From Thermomonas aquatica (GTDB lineage Bacteria; Pseudomonadota; Gammaproteobacteria; Xanthomonadales; Xanthomonadaceae): a stretch of 64,000 nt of DNA. The translations under genes were made by a program, and so were the position numbers. Shown piece by piece: positions 52,794-60,105 of this stretch. How positions within the stretch are numbered: position 1 is the first letter of the stretch; each line of letters opens with the position of its first letter. Below the pieces are notes generated by a model. The model worked only from the letters and a program-made list of their open reading frames with translations. It was not told where the DNA came from and searched no databases. The stretch is from positions 1,860,001 to 1,924,000 of the forward strand of contig NZ_CP040871.1 of the NCBI RefSeq assembly GCF_006337105.1, in the 5' to 3' direction.

Positions 52794-53141
52794 TCAATGG
52801 TCGTTGCGGTCGCGGTGCCAGCCGCGGTGCTTGATGTCGAGATAGAGGCTGTAGCAGGCGGTGAAGCTGGGGAACAGGTTTTGCAGGATGCCGACCGCGT
52901 CGTTCTTGCCGAAGATGAAATAGGCCAGCGTCATCAGGCTGCCGAGGATGCTCATGTACCAGAACAGGCGCGGGATCACCGGCTTGCCGTGGCGCTTGCT
53001 GGCGATGAACTGGACCAGCCAGCGGCCGCCGAACATCAGCGCGCCGACCAGGCCGATCAGCTTCCACGGCGACATGTGGATGCCGGTCCATTCCAGCCAC
53101 GGGATGGCGGTATTCATGACATCCGGCGCCGATGCGATCAT
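52794..53141 (-). CDS. Lipid A biosynthesis N-terminal (LAB_N) domain protein
   Basis: Encodes 115 residues with three to four hydrophobic helices: PWKLIGLVGALMFGGRWLVQF, RLFWYMSILGSLMTLAYFIF and VGILQNLFPSFTACYSLYLDI. This is the LAB_N pattern, named from its occurrence beside lipid A genes. The ATG overlaps the stop of the glycosyltransferase as ATGA, so they act as a pair, probably in envelope glycolipid modification. Confidence 0.88.
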   Translation of the reverse strand: MIASAPDVMNTAIPWLEWTGIHMSPWKLIGLVGALMFGGRWLVQFIASKRHGKPVIPRLFWYMSILGSLMTLAYFIFGKNDAVGILQNLFPSFTACYSLYLDIKHRGWHRDRNDH

Positions 53142-53869
53142 CGCGGCAACTCTTCCACCGCGGTGCGGCGGCTGCGCAGGATCAGCCAGGCCACGCCGCG
53201 CAGGTCCTTGATCCCGACCAGCGCGCGGTTGAGGTTGTTGTACTTGGACACGCCGGCGGTGCGGTGGCGGTGGTTGACCGGCACGCTGACGGTCTTCCAG
53301 CCGGCGCGCTGCATCAGCGCCGGCAGGTAGCGGTGCATGTGGTCGAAGTAGGGCAGGTCGAGGAAGGCTTCGCGCTCGAACAGCTTGATCCCGCAGCCGG
53401 TGTCCGGCGTGGAATCGCGCAGCATGCGGCTGCGGATCGCGTTCGCCCACTTCGAGGCCCAGCGCTTGCTGCCGGAGTCCTGGCGGTTCACCCGCCAACC
53501 GGCGTACAGCTTGGTCTGCGCGTCGCCGGCATCGCGCTTTTCGACCAGCTTGGGGATGTCGGCGGGGTCGTTCTGGCCATCGCCATCAAGCGTGGCGATC
53601 CATGCGCCGCGGGCGGCCTTGACCCCGTTGCGCACCGCGGTGCTCTGCCCGGCGTTGCTGAGGTGGCGGATCACCCGCAATTCCGGCACGGTCGCCTGCA
53701 GTTCGCGCAGGCGGGCCAGCGTGGCGTCCTTCGAGGTGTCGTCGACGTAGACGATCTCGAAGTCGATCTTGCCGCGCAGCGCGGCGACGATCTCGCCGAC
53801 CAGCGGGGCGACGTTGTCTTCCTCGTTGTGCACCGGCACCACGACCGAAAGCTGCGGCGTTGCGCTCAT
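53138..53869 (-). CDS. Family 2 glycosyltransferase (DPM1/ArnC-like)
   Basis: Encodes 243 residues. GT2 features are VVVPVHNEEDNVAPLV, EIVYVDDTSKDATLARL, ATLDGDGQNDPADIP (DxD-like), DTGCGIKLFEREAF and NHRHRTAGVSKYNNLNRAL. This closely resembles polyprenyl-phosphate sugar transferases such as ArnC or DPM1, but lacks the two C-terminal membrane helices of ArnC; the coupled LAB_N protein may supply the membrane part. Sugar and acceptor unknown. Confidence 0.92.
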   Translation of the reverse strand: MSATPQLSVVVPVHNEEDNVAPLVGEIVAALRGKIDFEIVYVDDTSKDATLARLRELQATVPELRVIRHLSNAGQSTAVRNGVKAARGAWIATLDGDGQNDPADIPKLVEKRDAGDAQTKLYAGWRVNRQDSGSKRWASKWANAIRSRMLRDSTPDTGCGIKLFEREAFLDLPYFDHMHRYLPALMQRAGWKTVSVPVNHRHRTAGVSKYNNLNRALVGIKDLRGVAWLILRSRRTAVEELPR

Positions 53870-53882
53870 GGGCTGCTCGACC

Positions 53883-54821
53883 TCAGGACTTGTTGCGCAG
53901 GCGTTCCAGCACGCCGTCGAGTGCTTCGAGGTTGCCGTAGTGGATCACCAGCTTGCCCTTGTTGCCGCGGCCGTGCTGCACGTCCACCCGGCTGCCCAGG
54001 GTTTCCGACAGCTCGCGCTCCAGCGCGAGGATGTCGGCCTGCGGTTTCGGTTTCGCCGCCGCCGGTTTCTTCGCCGCCGGCACCTTGCCGCTGGCCAGCT
54101 GCTGCACGCGATGCTCCACCTCGCGCACCGACCAGCCGTGTTCGGCGGCCTGCTTGGCCAGCGAGATCGCCATCGGCACCGCCAGCGACAACAGGGCGCG
54201 CGCATGGCCCATTTCCAGCGCGCCGGTCTGCACCAGCACGCGGATCTCGGCCGGCAGTTCGAGCAGGCGCAGCAGGTTGCTGACCGCGGCGCGCGAGCGG
54301 CCCACCGCCTCGGCGGCGGCGGCATGGGTCAGGTCGAATTCGTCGATCAGGCGCTGCAGCGCCTGCGCTTCCTCCAGCGGGTTGAGGTCTTCGCGCTGGA
54401 TGTTCTCGATCAGCGCCATCGCCACCACGGTGCGGTCGTCGACCACCCGGATCACCGCCGGCACTTCGGTCAGGCCGGCGCGTTGCGAGGCGCGCCAGCG
54501 GCGTTCGCCGGCGATGATTTCGTAGGTGCGGCCGCCCTTGCCGCCGGCGCCGATGTGTTCGCGCACCACGATCGGCTGGATCACGCCCTGCGCCTTGATC
54601 GAGGACGCGAGTTCCTCCAGCCGCGCGTCATCCATCGAGCGCCGCGGCTGGAACTTGCCCGGGACCATCGCATCCACCGGCAGGGTGCGCAGCTGGTCGC
54701 CCGGCATCGCCTGCAGCGGCGGCGCCTCGGCGGCGGCCTTGGGGCCGAGCAGGGCTTCCAGGCCGCGGCCCAGGCCGCGCTTCTTGGCCGCGCTTTTCGC
54801 AGCGTCCTTGCCGGCGGTCAT
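53883..54821 (-). CDS. parB: Chromosome partitioning protein ParB
   Basis: Encodes 312 residues. RGLGRGLEALLG at the N-terminus, GKFQPRRSMDDARLEELASSI, the ENIQREDLNPLEEAQAL box and GERRWRASQRAGL of the CTPase fold, the helix-turn-helix THAAAAEAVGRSRAAVSNLL and a C-terminal dimer domain are all present. ParB binds parS and spreads using CTP. It overlaps parA as ATGA; no parS site was found in the window. Confidence 0.97.
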   Translation of the reverse strand: MTAGKDAAKSAAKKRGLGRGLEALLGPKAAAEAPPLQAMPGDQLRTLPVDAMVPGKFQPRRSMDDARLEELASSIKAQGVIQPIVVREHIGAGGKGGRTYEIIAGERRWRASQRAGLTEVPAVIRVVDDRTVVAMALIENIQREDLNPLEEAQALQRLIDEFDLTHAAAAEAVGRSRAAVSNLLRLLELPAEIRVLVQTGALEMGHARALLSLAVPMAISLAKQAAEHGWSVREVEHRVQQLASGKVPAAKKPAAAKPKPQADILALERELSETLGSRVDVQHGRGNKGKLVIHYGNLEALDGVLERLRNKS

Positions 54822-55618
54822 GCGGCCTTCTCCTTGCTGGCGTTGCCTTGTTCGCGCTCGCGCTGGCGGCGCAGCAGTTCGCCGGCCAGGCCCAGGTAGG
54901 CCACGCCGCCACGGCTGGCCTTGTCGTAGCCGATGATGCTCTGGCCGTGGCTGGGCGCCTCGGCCAGGCGCACGTTGCGCGGGATGATGGTGCGGAACAC
55001 CAGCTCGCCGAAATGGTTGGTGAGTTCGGCCGAGACCGCGTTGGCCAGGTTGTTGCGCACGTCGTACATGGTGCGCAATACGCCTTCGATCTCGAGCTGC
55101 GGGTTGAGCCGGCCCTTCAGCGCCTCGATGGTGTCGAGCAGCGCGCTCAGGCCTTCCAGCGCGTAGTACTCGCACTGCATCGGCACCAGCACCGAATCGG
55201 AGGCGTTCAACGCGTTGAGGGTGAGCAGCGACAGCGAGGGCGGACAGTCGACGATGATGAAGTCGTAGCCGGCGCGCACCGTTTCCAGCGCCTGCTTGAG
55301 CTTCTGCTCGCGGCCGGCCGCGTCCATCAGCCGGATCTCGGCCGCGGTCAGGTCGATGTTGCCGGGCAGCAGGTCGTAGCCGTCCTCGCAGCGCACGATC
55401 ACCTCGCGCGCCTGCGCTTCGCCCAGCAGCACGTCGGTGATCGAGGCCTCGAGCTCGCGCTTGTCGACGCCGCTGCCCATGGTCGCGTTGCCCTGCGGAT
55501 CCAGGTCGACCAGCAGCACGCGCTTGGGCGCGCGGGCGAGCGATGCGGCCAGGTTGACCGCGGTCGTGGTCTTGCCGACCCCGCCCTTCTGGTTGGCGAT
55601 GGCGATGATGCGGGCCAT
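54818..55618 (-). CDS. parA: Chromosome partitioning ATPase ParA
   Basis: Encodes 266 residues. The deviant Walker A KGGVGKTTTAVNLAASLARA, VLLVDLDPQGNATMGSG, FIIVDCPPSLSLLTLNAL and the later EYYALEGLSALL are characteristic of ParA/Soj. ParA with ParB moves the replicated origin. It follows rsmG by 73 bp in the conserved rsmG-parA-parB order. Confidence 0.97.
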   Translation of the reverse strand: MARIIAIANQKGGVGKTTTAVNLAASLARAPKRVLLVDLDPQGNATMGSGVDKRELEASITDVLLGEAQAREVIVRCEDGYDLLPGNIDLTAAEIRLMDAAGREQKLKQALETVRAGYDFIIVDCPPSLSLLTLNALNASDSVLVPMQCEYYALEGLSALLDTIEALKGRLNPQLEIEGVLRTMYDVRNNLANAVSAELTNHFGELVFRTIIPRNVRLAEAPSHGQSIIGYDKASRGGVAYLGLAGELLRRQREREQGNASKEKAA

Positions 55619-55691
55619 GCGGCGTGCGTTTCCTTCGGGAGTGTTGGCGCGGGGGCGTGCCGGCGAACGGCACGCGGCCGTCGATTATGCC

Positions 55692-56321
55692 TCAGCCCGG
55701 CGTCCGCACGATTTCGACCAGGTGGCGCTCGGCCTCCAGCCCCGGCACCTGCAGCGGGTGCACCGCCGCGACCCGCCAGCCGGCGGGCAGGGCGGCGATC
55801 TCGTCCTCGGGCAGCACGCCCTTCATCGCCAGCAGGCGCCCGCCCGGGGCCAGCAGGTGGCCGCCCAGCGCCAGGATCAGCGGCAGGGTGGCCAGCGCGC
55901 GCGCGGTGATCGCGTCGAAGCGGCCCGGCGCATCGAAGGCCTCGATCCGCGATTCGGCGACCTCGATGTTGCCCAGCTTCAGCTGGCGCGCTGCCTCGCG
56001 CAGGAAGCGCGCCTTCTTGCCGTTGCTCTCCACCAGGGTCACCCGCAGCTGCGGCCGCGCGATCGCCAGCGGGATGCCGGGCAGGCCCGGCCCGGTGCCG
56101 AGGTCGGCCAGGGACGCGATGCCGTCCAGGTGCGCGTGCATCGCCAGCGAATCCAGCAGGTGCTTGACCAGCATCTCGCGCGGATCGCGGATCGCGGTCA
56201 GGTTGTAGGTCGCGTTCCAGCGCGCCAGCAGGGCCAGGTAGGCCAGCAGGGGCTCGGCCAGCGCGACATCAAGCTGGAGTTGGCGCAGGCCGGACTCGAG
56301 GTCGGGGCGTAGGTCGTTCAT
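55692..56321 (-). CDS. rsmG: 16S rRNA (guanine527-N7)-methyltransferase
   Basis: Encodes 209 residues. [48 protein letters not shown] (SAM motif I) and the [20 protein letters not shown] segment are typical of RsmG/GidB. The methylation alters streptomycin sensitivity in other bacteria. It is upstream of parA. Confidence 0.96.
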   Translation of the reverse strand: MNDLRPDLESGLRQLQLDVALAEPLLAYLALLARWNATYNLTAIRDPREMLVKHLLDSLAMHAHLDGIASLADLGTGPGLPGIPLAIARPQLRVTLVESNGKKARFLREAARQLKLGNIEVAESRIEAFDAPGRFDAITARALATLPLILALGGHLLAPGGRLLAMKGVLPEDEIAALPAGWRVAAVHPLQVPGLEAERHLVEIVRTPG

Positions 56322-56343
56322 GCGCGCATTGTAGGTGCGCCGC

Positions 56344-56578
56344 CTATGCCGGGCTGAGGTTGGCGTAGGCCAGCACCAGCCACTTGCTGCCGGCATCCTC
56401 GAAGTTCACCTGCACCCGCGCGTGCGCGCCGCTGCCCTCGACGTCGGTGACGAAGCCGGTGCCGAAGGTCGGGTGGCGCACATTGGCGCCGAGCCGGATC
56501 GCTGGCGCTTCGATCGCCGCGTGGCCGCGGTCGCGTGGGGTGAAGCGGTTCGACTGCGTGGCGTAACCCCGCGCGCGA
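56344..56578 (-). pseudogene. Detached C-terminal part of uvrD (after a frameshift)
   Basis: In the frame following the shift the DNA reads RGYATQSNRFTPRDRGHAAI then VRHPTFGTGFVTDVEGSGAH and [12 protein letters not shown] to a TAG at 56344-56346. This is the Tudor-like C-terminal domain of UvrD, which ends in similar words in E. coli. It is not joined to the helicase frame because of an apparent extra base in the GC/G run at 56567-56578 (plus-strand CCCCGCGCGCGA). Confidence 0.85.
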
Positions 56579-58535
56579 CTTGCGGCTTCGGGCGGATCTC
56601 GCGCAGCAAGGGTTTCGGGATCTCGCGCAGGAAGCGCGACGGCAGGCCGTACATGTCGCTGCCGTGGATGCGCCGGCTTTCCGCATGGCTCAGCACCAGC
56701 TGCTGGCGCGCGCGGGTGATGCCGACATAAGCGAGCCGGCGTTCCTCGGCCATGCGCCCGGGCTCTTCGGCCGAGCGCATGTTGGGGAACAGGCCTTCCT
56801 CCAGCCCGACCAGGAACACCAGCGGGAATTCCAGGCCCTTGGCGCTGTGCAGGGTCATCAGCTGCACGCCGTCGGCGCCGGCCTGCGCCTGCCCTTCGCC
56901 GGCCTCCAGCGCGGCGTAGCTGAGGAAGGCGACCAGCTCGGTCAGCGCCGCGGCTTCCTCGTCGTCGCCGCGACGGAAGCGCGAGGCCACCGAGACCAGT
57001 TCGTCCAGGTTGTCGGTGCGCGAATCCAGCGAACCGCGCGATTCGTTCTCGTAGTGCACGCGCAGGCCGCTGCGCGCCAGCACATGGTCGATCTTTTCCT
57101 GCAGCGGCATCTCCGCGGTTTCCGCGGCGAGCGCATCGATCAGGGTCTCGAAGGTTGCCAGCGCATTGCGCGCGCGCGCGGCCAGCACGGTTTCAGTGCA
57201 CACGCGCTGCACCGCGCGCCACAGCGAGACGCCGTGTTCGCGCGCGCAACGGCGCACTTCGTCCAGGGTGCGCTCGCCGATGCCGCGGGTCGGCGTGTTG
57301 ACCGCGCGCTCGAACGCCGCATCGTCGTCGCGGTTGGCGACCAGCCGCAGGTAGGCCAGCGCATCCTTGATTTCGGCGCGTTCGAAGAAGCGCATGCCGC
57401 CGTACACCCGGTACGGGATCTGCGCCGCCAGCAGCGCTTCTTCGAAGGCGCGCGACTGCGCATTGCTGCGGTACAGGATCGCGGCTTCGCCGTAGCTGCC
57501 GCCGTCGCGCACCCACTGCGCGATGCGTTCGATCGCGTAACGCGCCTCGTCGACCTCGTTGTAGGCCGCGTACAGGTCGATCGGCTCGCCCTCGCCGGCA
57601 TCGGTCCACAGCTGCTTGCCGAGGCGGTCGTCGTTGTGGGCGATGACCGCGTTCGCGGCATTGAGGATGTTGGCGCTGGAGCGGTAGTTCTGTTCCAGCT
57701 TCAGGGTGACCGCGCCCGGGAAATCGCGCAGGAAACGCTGCACGTTCTCGACCTTGGCGCCGCGCCAGCCGTAGATCGCCTGGTCGTCGTCGCCGACCAC
57801 GAACACTTGCCCGCTATCGCCCGCCAGCAGCCGCACGAAGCCGTACTGGATGGCGTTGGTGTCCTGGAATTCGTCGACCAGCAACTGGCCGAAGCGGTGC
57901 CGGTAGTGCGCAAGCAAGGCCGGGGTGTCGCGCAGCAGCTCATGCGCGCGCAGCAGCAGCTCGGCGAAGTCGACCAGGCCGGCGCGTTCGCAACGCGCCT
58001 GGTACTCCGCGTACACGCGCAGCATCACGTCGCTCCACTCGTCGTTGGCGGGGGGCTGGATGTGTTGCGGGCGGCGGCCCTCGTCCTTCTGCGCGTTGAT
58101 CCACCAGGCGATCTGCCGCGGCGGGAAGCGGCTGTCGTCGATCTCCAGGGCCTGTACCACGCGCTTGACCAGGCGCTGCTGGTCGTCGGAATCCAGCACC
58201 TGGAAGCTTTCCGGCAGCTTCGCTTCCTGCCAGTGCAGCCGCAGCAGCCGATGGGCGATGCCGTGGAAGGTGCCGATCCACATCCCGCGCGGCTCGCCGC
58301 CCAGCTGCGCGCCGATGCGCGCGCGCATCTCGCCGGCCGCCTTGTTGGTGAAGGTCACCGCGAGGATGCCGTGCATCGGCACCCCGAACACCTCGTGCAG
58401 CCAGGCGATGCGGTGGGTGAGCACGCGGGTCTTGCCGGAACCGGCGCCGGCGAGGACGAGATAGTGGCCCGGCGCGGCGGACACGGCCTCGCGCTGGGCC
58501 GGGTTCAGCCCGTCGAGGAGGTGGGAGACATCCAT
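56406..58535 (-). CDS. uvrD: DNA helicase II UvrD (frameshifted at the 3' end)
   Basis: Encodes 709 residues as read. SF1A motifs are AGAGSGKTRVLTHRI, VTFTNKAAGEMRARI, LVDEFQDTNAIQYG, GDDDQAIYGWRGA, LEQNYRSSANIL and the late MTLHSAKGLEFPLVF and RLAYVGITRARQQL. UvrD unwinds DNA in nucleotide-excision and mismatch repair. About residue 655 the natural sequence RPKPQVAR continues in another frame; the reading here ends instead in about 54 unrelated, Ser/Arg-rich residues. The full-length protein would be about 729 residues. Helicase motifs are intact; the RNA-polymerase-binding Tudor domain would be lost. Confidence 0.9.
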   Translation of the reverse strand: MDVSHLLDGLNPAQREAVSAAPGHYLVLAGAGSGKTRVLTHRIAWLHEVFGVPMHGILAVTFTNKAAGEMRARIGAQLGGEPRGMWIGTFHGIAHRLLRLHWQEAKLPESFQVLDSDDQQRLVKRVVQALEIDDSRFPPRQIAWWINAQKDEGRRPQHIQPPANDEWSDVMLRVYAEYQARCERAGLVDFAELLLRAHELLRDTPALLAHYRHRFGQLLVDEFQDTNAIQYGFVRLLAGDSGQVFVVGDDDQAIYGWRGAKVENVQRFLRDFPGAVTLKLEQNYRSSANILNAANAVIAHNDDRLGKQLWTDAGEGEPIDLYAAYNEVDEARYAIERIAQWVRDGGSYGEAAILYRSNAQSRAFEEALLAAQIPYRVYGGMRFFERAEIKDALAYLRLVANRDDDAAFERAVNTPTRGIGERTLDEVRRCAREHGVSLWRAVQRVCTETVLAARARNALATFETLIDALAAETAEMPLQEKIDHVLARSGLRVHYENESRGSLDSRTDNLDELVSVASRFRRGDDEEAAALTELVAFLSYAALEAGEGQAQAGADGVQLMTLHSAKGLEFPLVFLVGLEEGLFPNMRSAEEPGRMAEERRLAYVGITRARQQLVLSHAESRRIHGSDMYGLPSRFLREIPKPLLREIRPKPQVARGVTPRSRTASPHATAATRRSKRQRSGSAPMCATRPSAPASSPTSRAAARTRGCR

Positions 58536-58569
58536 CGCGCCATTCTACCGGCGCGCATGGATCGAAACC

Positions 58570-59193
58570 TCAGTGCGCGGCGCGCTTGCCCGGCACCGCG
58601 CTCATCACCTTGTCGGTCCAGGCGATGCCGAGCGCCGACAGGATGAAGATGGTGTGGATGATGGTCTGCCACATCACCCCGGCCTGGGTGACCTTGGTGC
58701 AGGCGCCGCCGGAGCCCGACTGCAGCGCCAGTTGCGCGGCCTCGAACGCCGCCTGCGTCCCGCACAGCGGCAGCCCGCCCAGGGTGCCGGCTTCGATGAA
58801 GGTCTTCAGCAGGTGGATCGAGGAGATGCCGATGATCGCCATCGCCAGCTTGACCTTGAGCACGCTGGCGTTGACGTGGCTCAGCCATTCCGGCTGGTCC
58901 GGGTGGCGCTCCAGGCGCATCCGCGAGACGAAGGTCTCGTAGCCGCCGACGATCACCATCATCAGCAGGTTGCTGATCATCACCACGTCGATCAGGCCCA
59001 GCACCAGCAGCATGATGTCCTGCTCGCTGAGGCTGGTGGCGCCGTGCACCAGGTGCCACAGCTCCTTCAGGAACAGGATCACGTACACGCCCTGCGCCAC
59101 GATCAGGCCCAGGTACAGCGGCAGCTGCAGCCAGCGCGAGGAGAAGATCAGCGCGGGCAGCGGATTGAGGCGGCTATCGTGGTCGGCGGACAT
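58570..59193 (-). CDS. UPF0114/TIGR00645 family membrane protein (YqhA-like)
   Basis: Encodes 207 residues with four hydrophobic helices: SSRWLQLPLYLGLIVAQGVY, DIMLLVLGLIDVVMISNLLM, KLAMAIIGISSIHLLKTFI and WQTIIHTIFILSALGIAW. The segment MVIVGGYETFVSRM is the family hallmark. Function unknown. Its start lies about 130 bp from the GST gene on the other strand. Confidence 0.92.
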   Translation of the reverse strand: MSADHDSRLNPLPALIFSSRWLQLPLYLGLIVAQGVYVILFLKELWHLVHGATSLSEQDIMLLVLGLIDVVMISNLLMMVIVGGYETFVSRMRLERHPDQPEWLSHVNASVLKVKLAMAIIGISSIHLLKTFIEAGTLGGLPLCGTQAAFEAAQLALQSGSGGACTKVTQAGVMWQTIIHTIFILSALGIAWTDKVMSAVPGKRAAH

Positions 59194-59325
59194 GGGCGGC
59201 TCTGGCGAAAAATCCCGCGCAGGGTAGCGGGCACGGCCGACCCTGCCAAGCGCGTGCAACGCAGCGTTGCCGGCATCGACACATCCGCGGCGATAAGGTG
59301 GCGGCCCACGTTGGAGATCCCGTCG

Positions 59326-60045
59326 ATGATCGACCTGCATTACTGGCCCACCCCGAACGGGCACAAGATCACCCTGTTCCTGGAAGAGGCCGGGCTGGAG
59401 TACCGCATCGTGCCGGTCGACATCGGCAAGGGCGCGCAGTTCGATGCCGATTACCTGAAGATTTCGCCGAACAACAAGATGCCGGCGATCGTCGACCATG
59501 CCCCGGCCGACGGCGGCGCGCCGATCTCGATCTTCGAATCCGGGGCGATCCTGCAATACCTGGCCGGCAAGACCGGGCGCTTCACTGGCATCGCCGATGG
59601 TGCGGATGCCGGCACCGCGCTGCGCCAAGGCATCGTCGTCAACGAGTGGCTGTTCTGGCAGATGGCCGGGCTGGGCCCGATGACCGGCCAGTACGGTCAC
59701 TTCAATGTGTATGCGCCGGTCGACATCGGCTACGCGAAGGAACGCTACCGCAAGGAGAGCGAACGCCTGCTCGGCGTGCTCGACAAGCAGCTGCACGGCC
59801 GCGACTTCATCGCCGGCGGCGAATACAGCATCGCCGACATGGCCTGCTATCCGTGGATCAGCCCGTACGACAAGGCGCCGCTGGACCTTGCGCCGTTCGC
59901 CAACGTGCGGCGCTGGCAGGCGGCGATCCGCGCCCGCCCGGCGACGCAGCGCGCGTATGCGCTGTCGAAGCAGGTCAATCCGCAGGCCGGCAAGGAACTC
60001 TCGGACGAAGAAAAGAAGATCCTGTTCGGTCAGGGCGCGCGCTGA
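59326..60045 (+). CDS. Glutathione S-transferase (YfcG/YghU-like)
   Basis: Encodes 239 residues. The N-terminal thioredoxin fold starts MIDLHYWPTPNGHKITLFLEE with the TPNGHKI motif of the nu-class (YfcG/YghU), whose Thr/Asn positions act with glutathione disulfide; FESGAILQYLAGKTG holds the conserved ES pair. The C-terminal domain has ADMACYPWISPYD. These proteins reduce disulfides or organic peroxides. A GGAG site lies 11 bp before the ATG. Confidence 0.92.
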   Translation: MIDLHYWPTPNGHKITLFLEEAGLEYRIVPVDIGKGAQFDADYLKISPNNKMPAIVDHAPADGGAPISIFESGAILQYLAGKTGRFTGIADGADAGTALRQGIVVNEWLFWQMAGLGPMTGQYGHFNVYAPVDIGYAKERYRKESERLLGVLDKQLHGRDFIAGGEYSIADMACYPWISPYDKAPLDLAPFANVRRWQAAIRARPATQRAYALSKQVNPQAGKELSDEEKKILFGQGAR

Positions 60046-60056
60046 CGCCAGAAACG

Positions 60057-60082
60057 ACGACGGCGCCCGCGGGCGCCGTCGT
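60057..60082. terminator. Palindromic hairpin between convergent genes
   Basis: A perfect 13-bp-arm palindrome (ACGACGGCGCCCG with CGGGCGCCGTCGT), able to form a long stem with a very small loop. It lies just after the GST gene and before the end of the peptidase gene. No clear T-run, but the location fits a shared terminator. Confidence 0.65.
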
Positions 60083-60105
60083 GCCTGTCCTTCGGCGTTC
60101 CCGCC

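Noticed and set aside
53883..56321. parS site or replication origin near parAB
   Set aside because: No sequence resembling TGTTNCACGTGAAACA and no DnaA-box cluster was noticed by eye.
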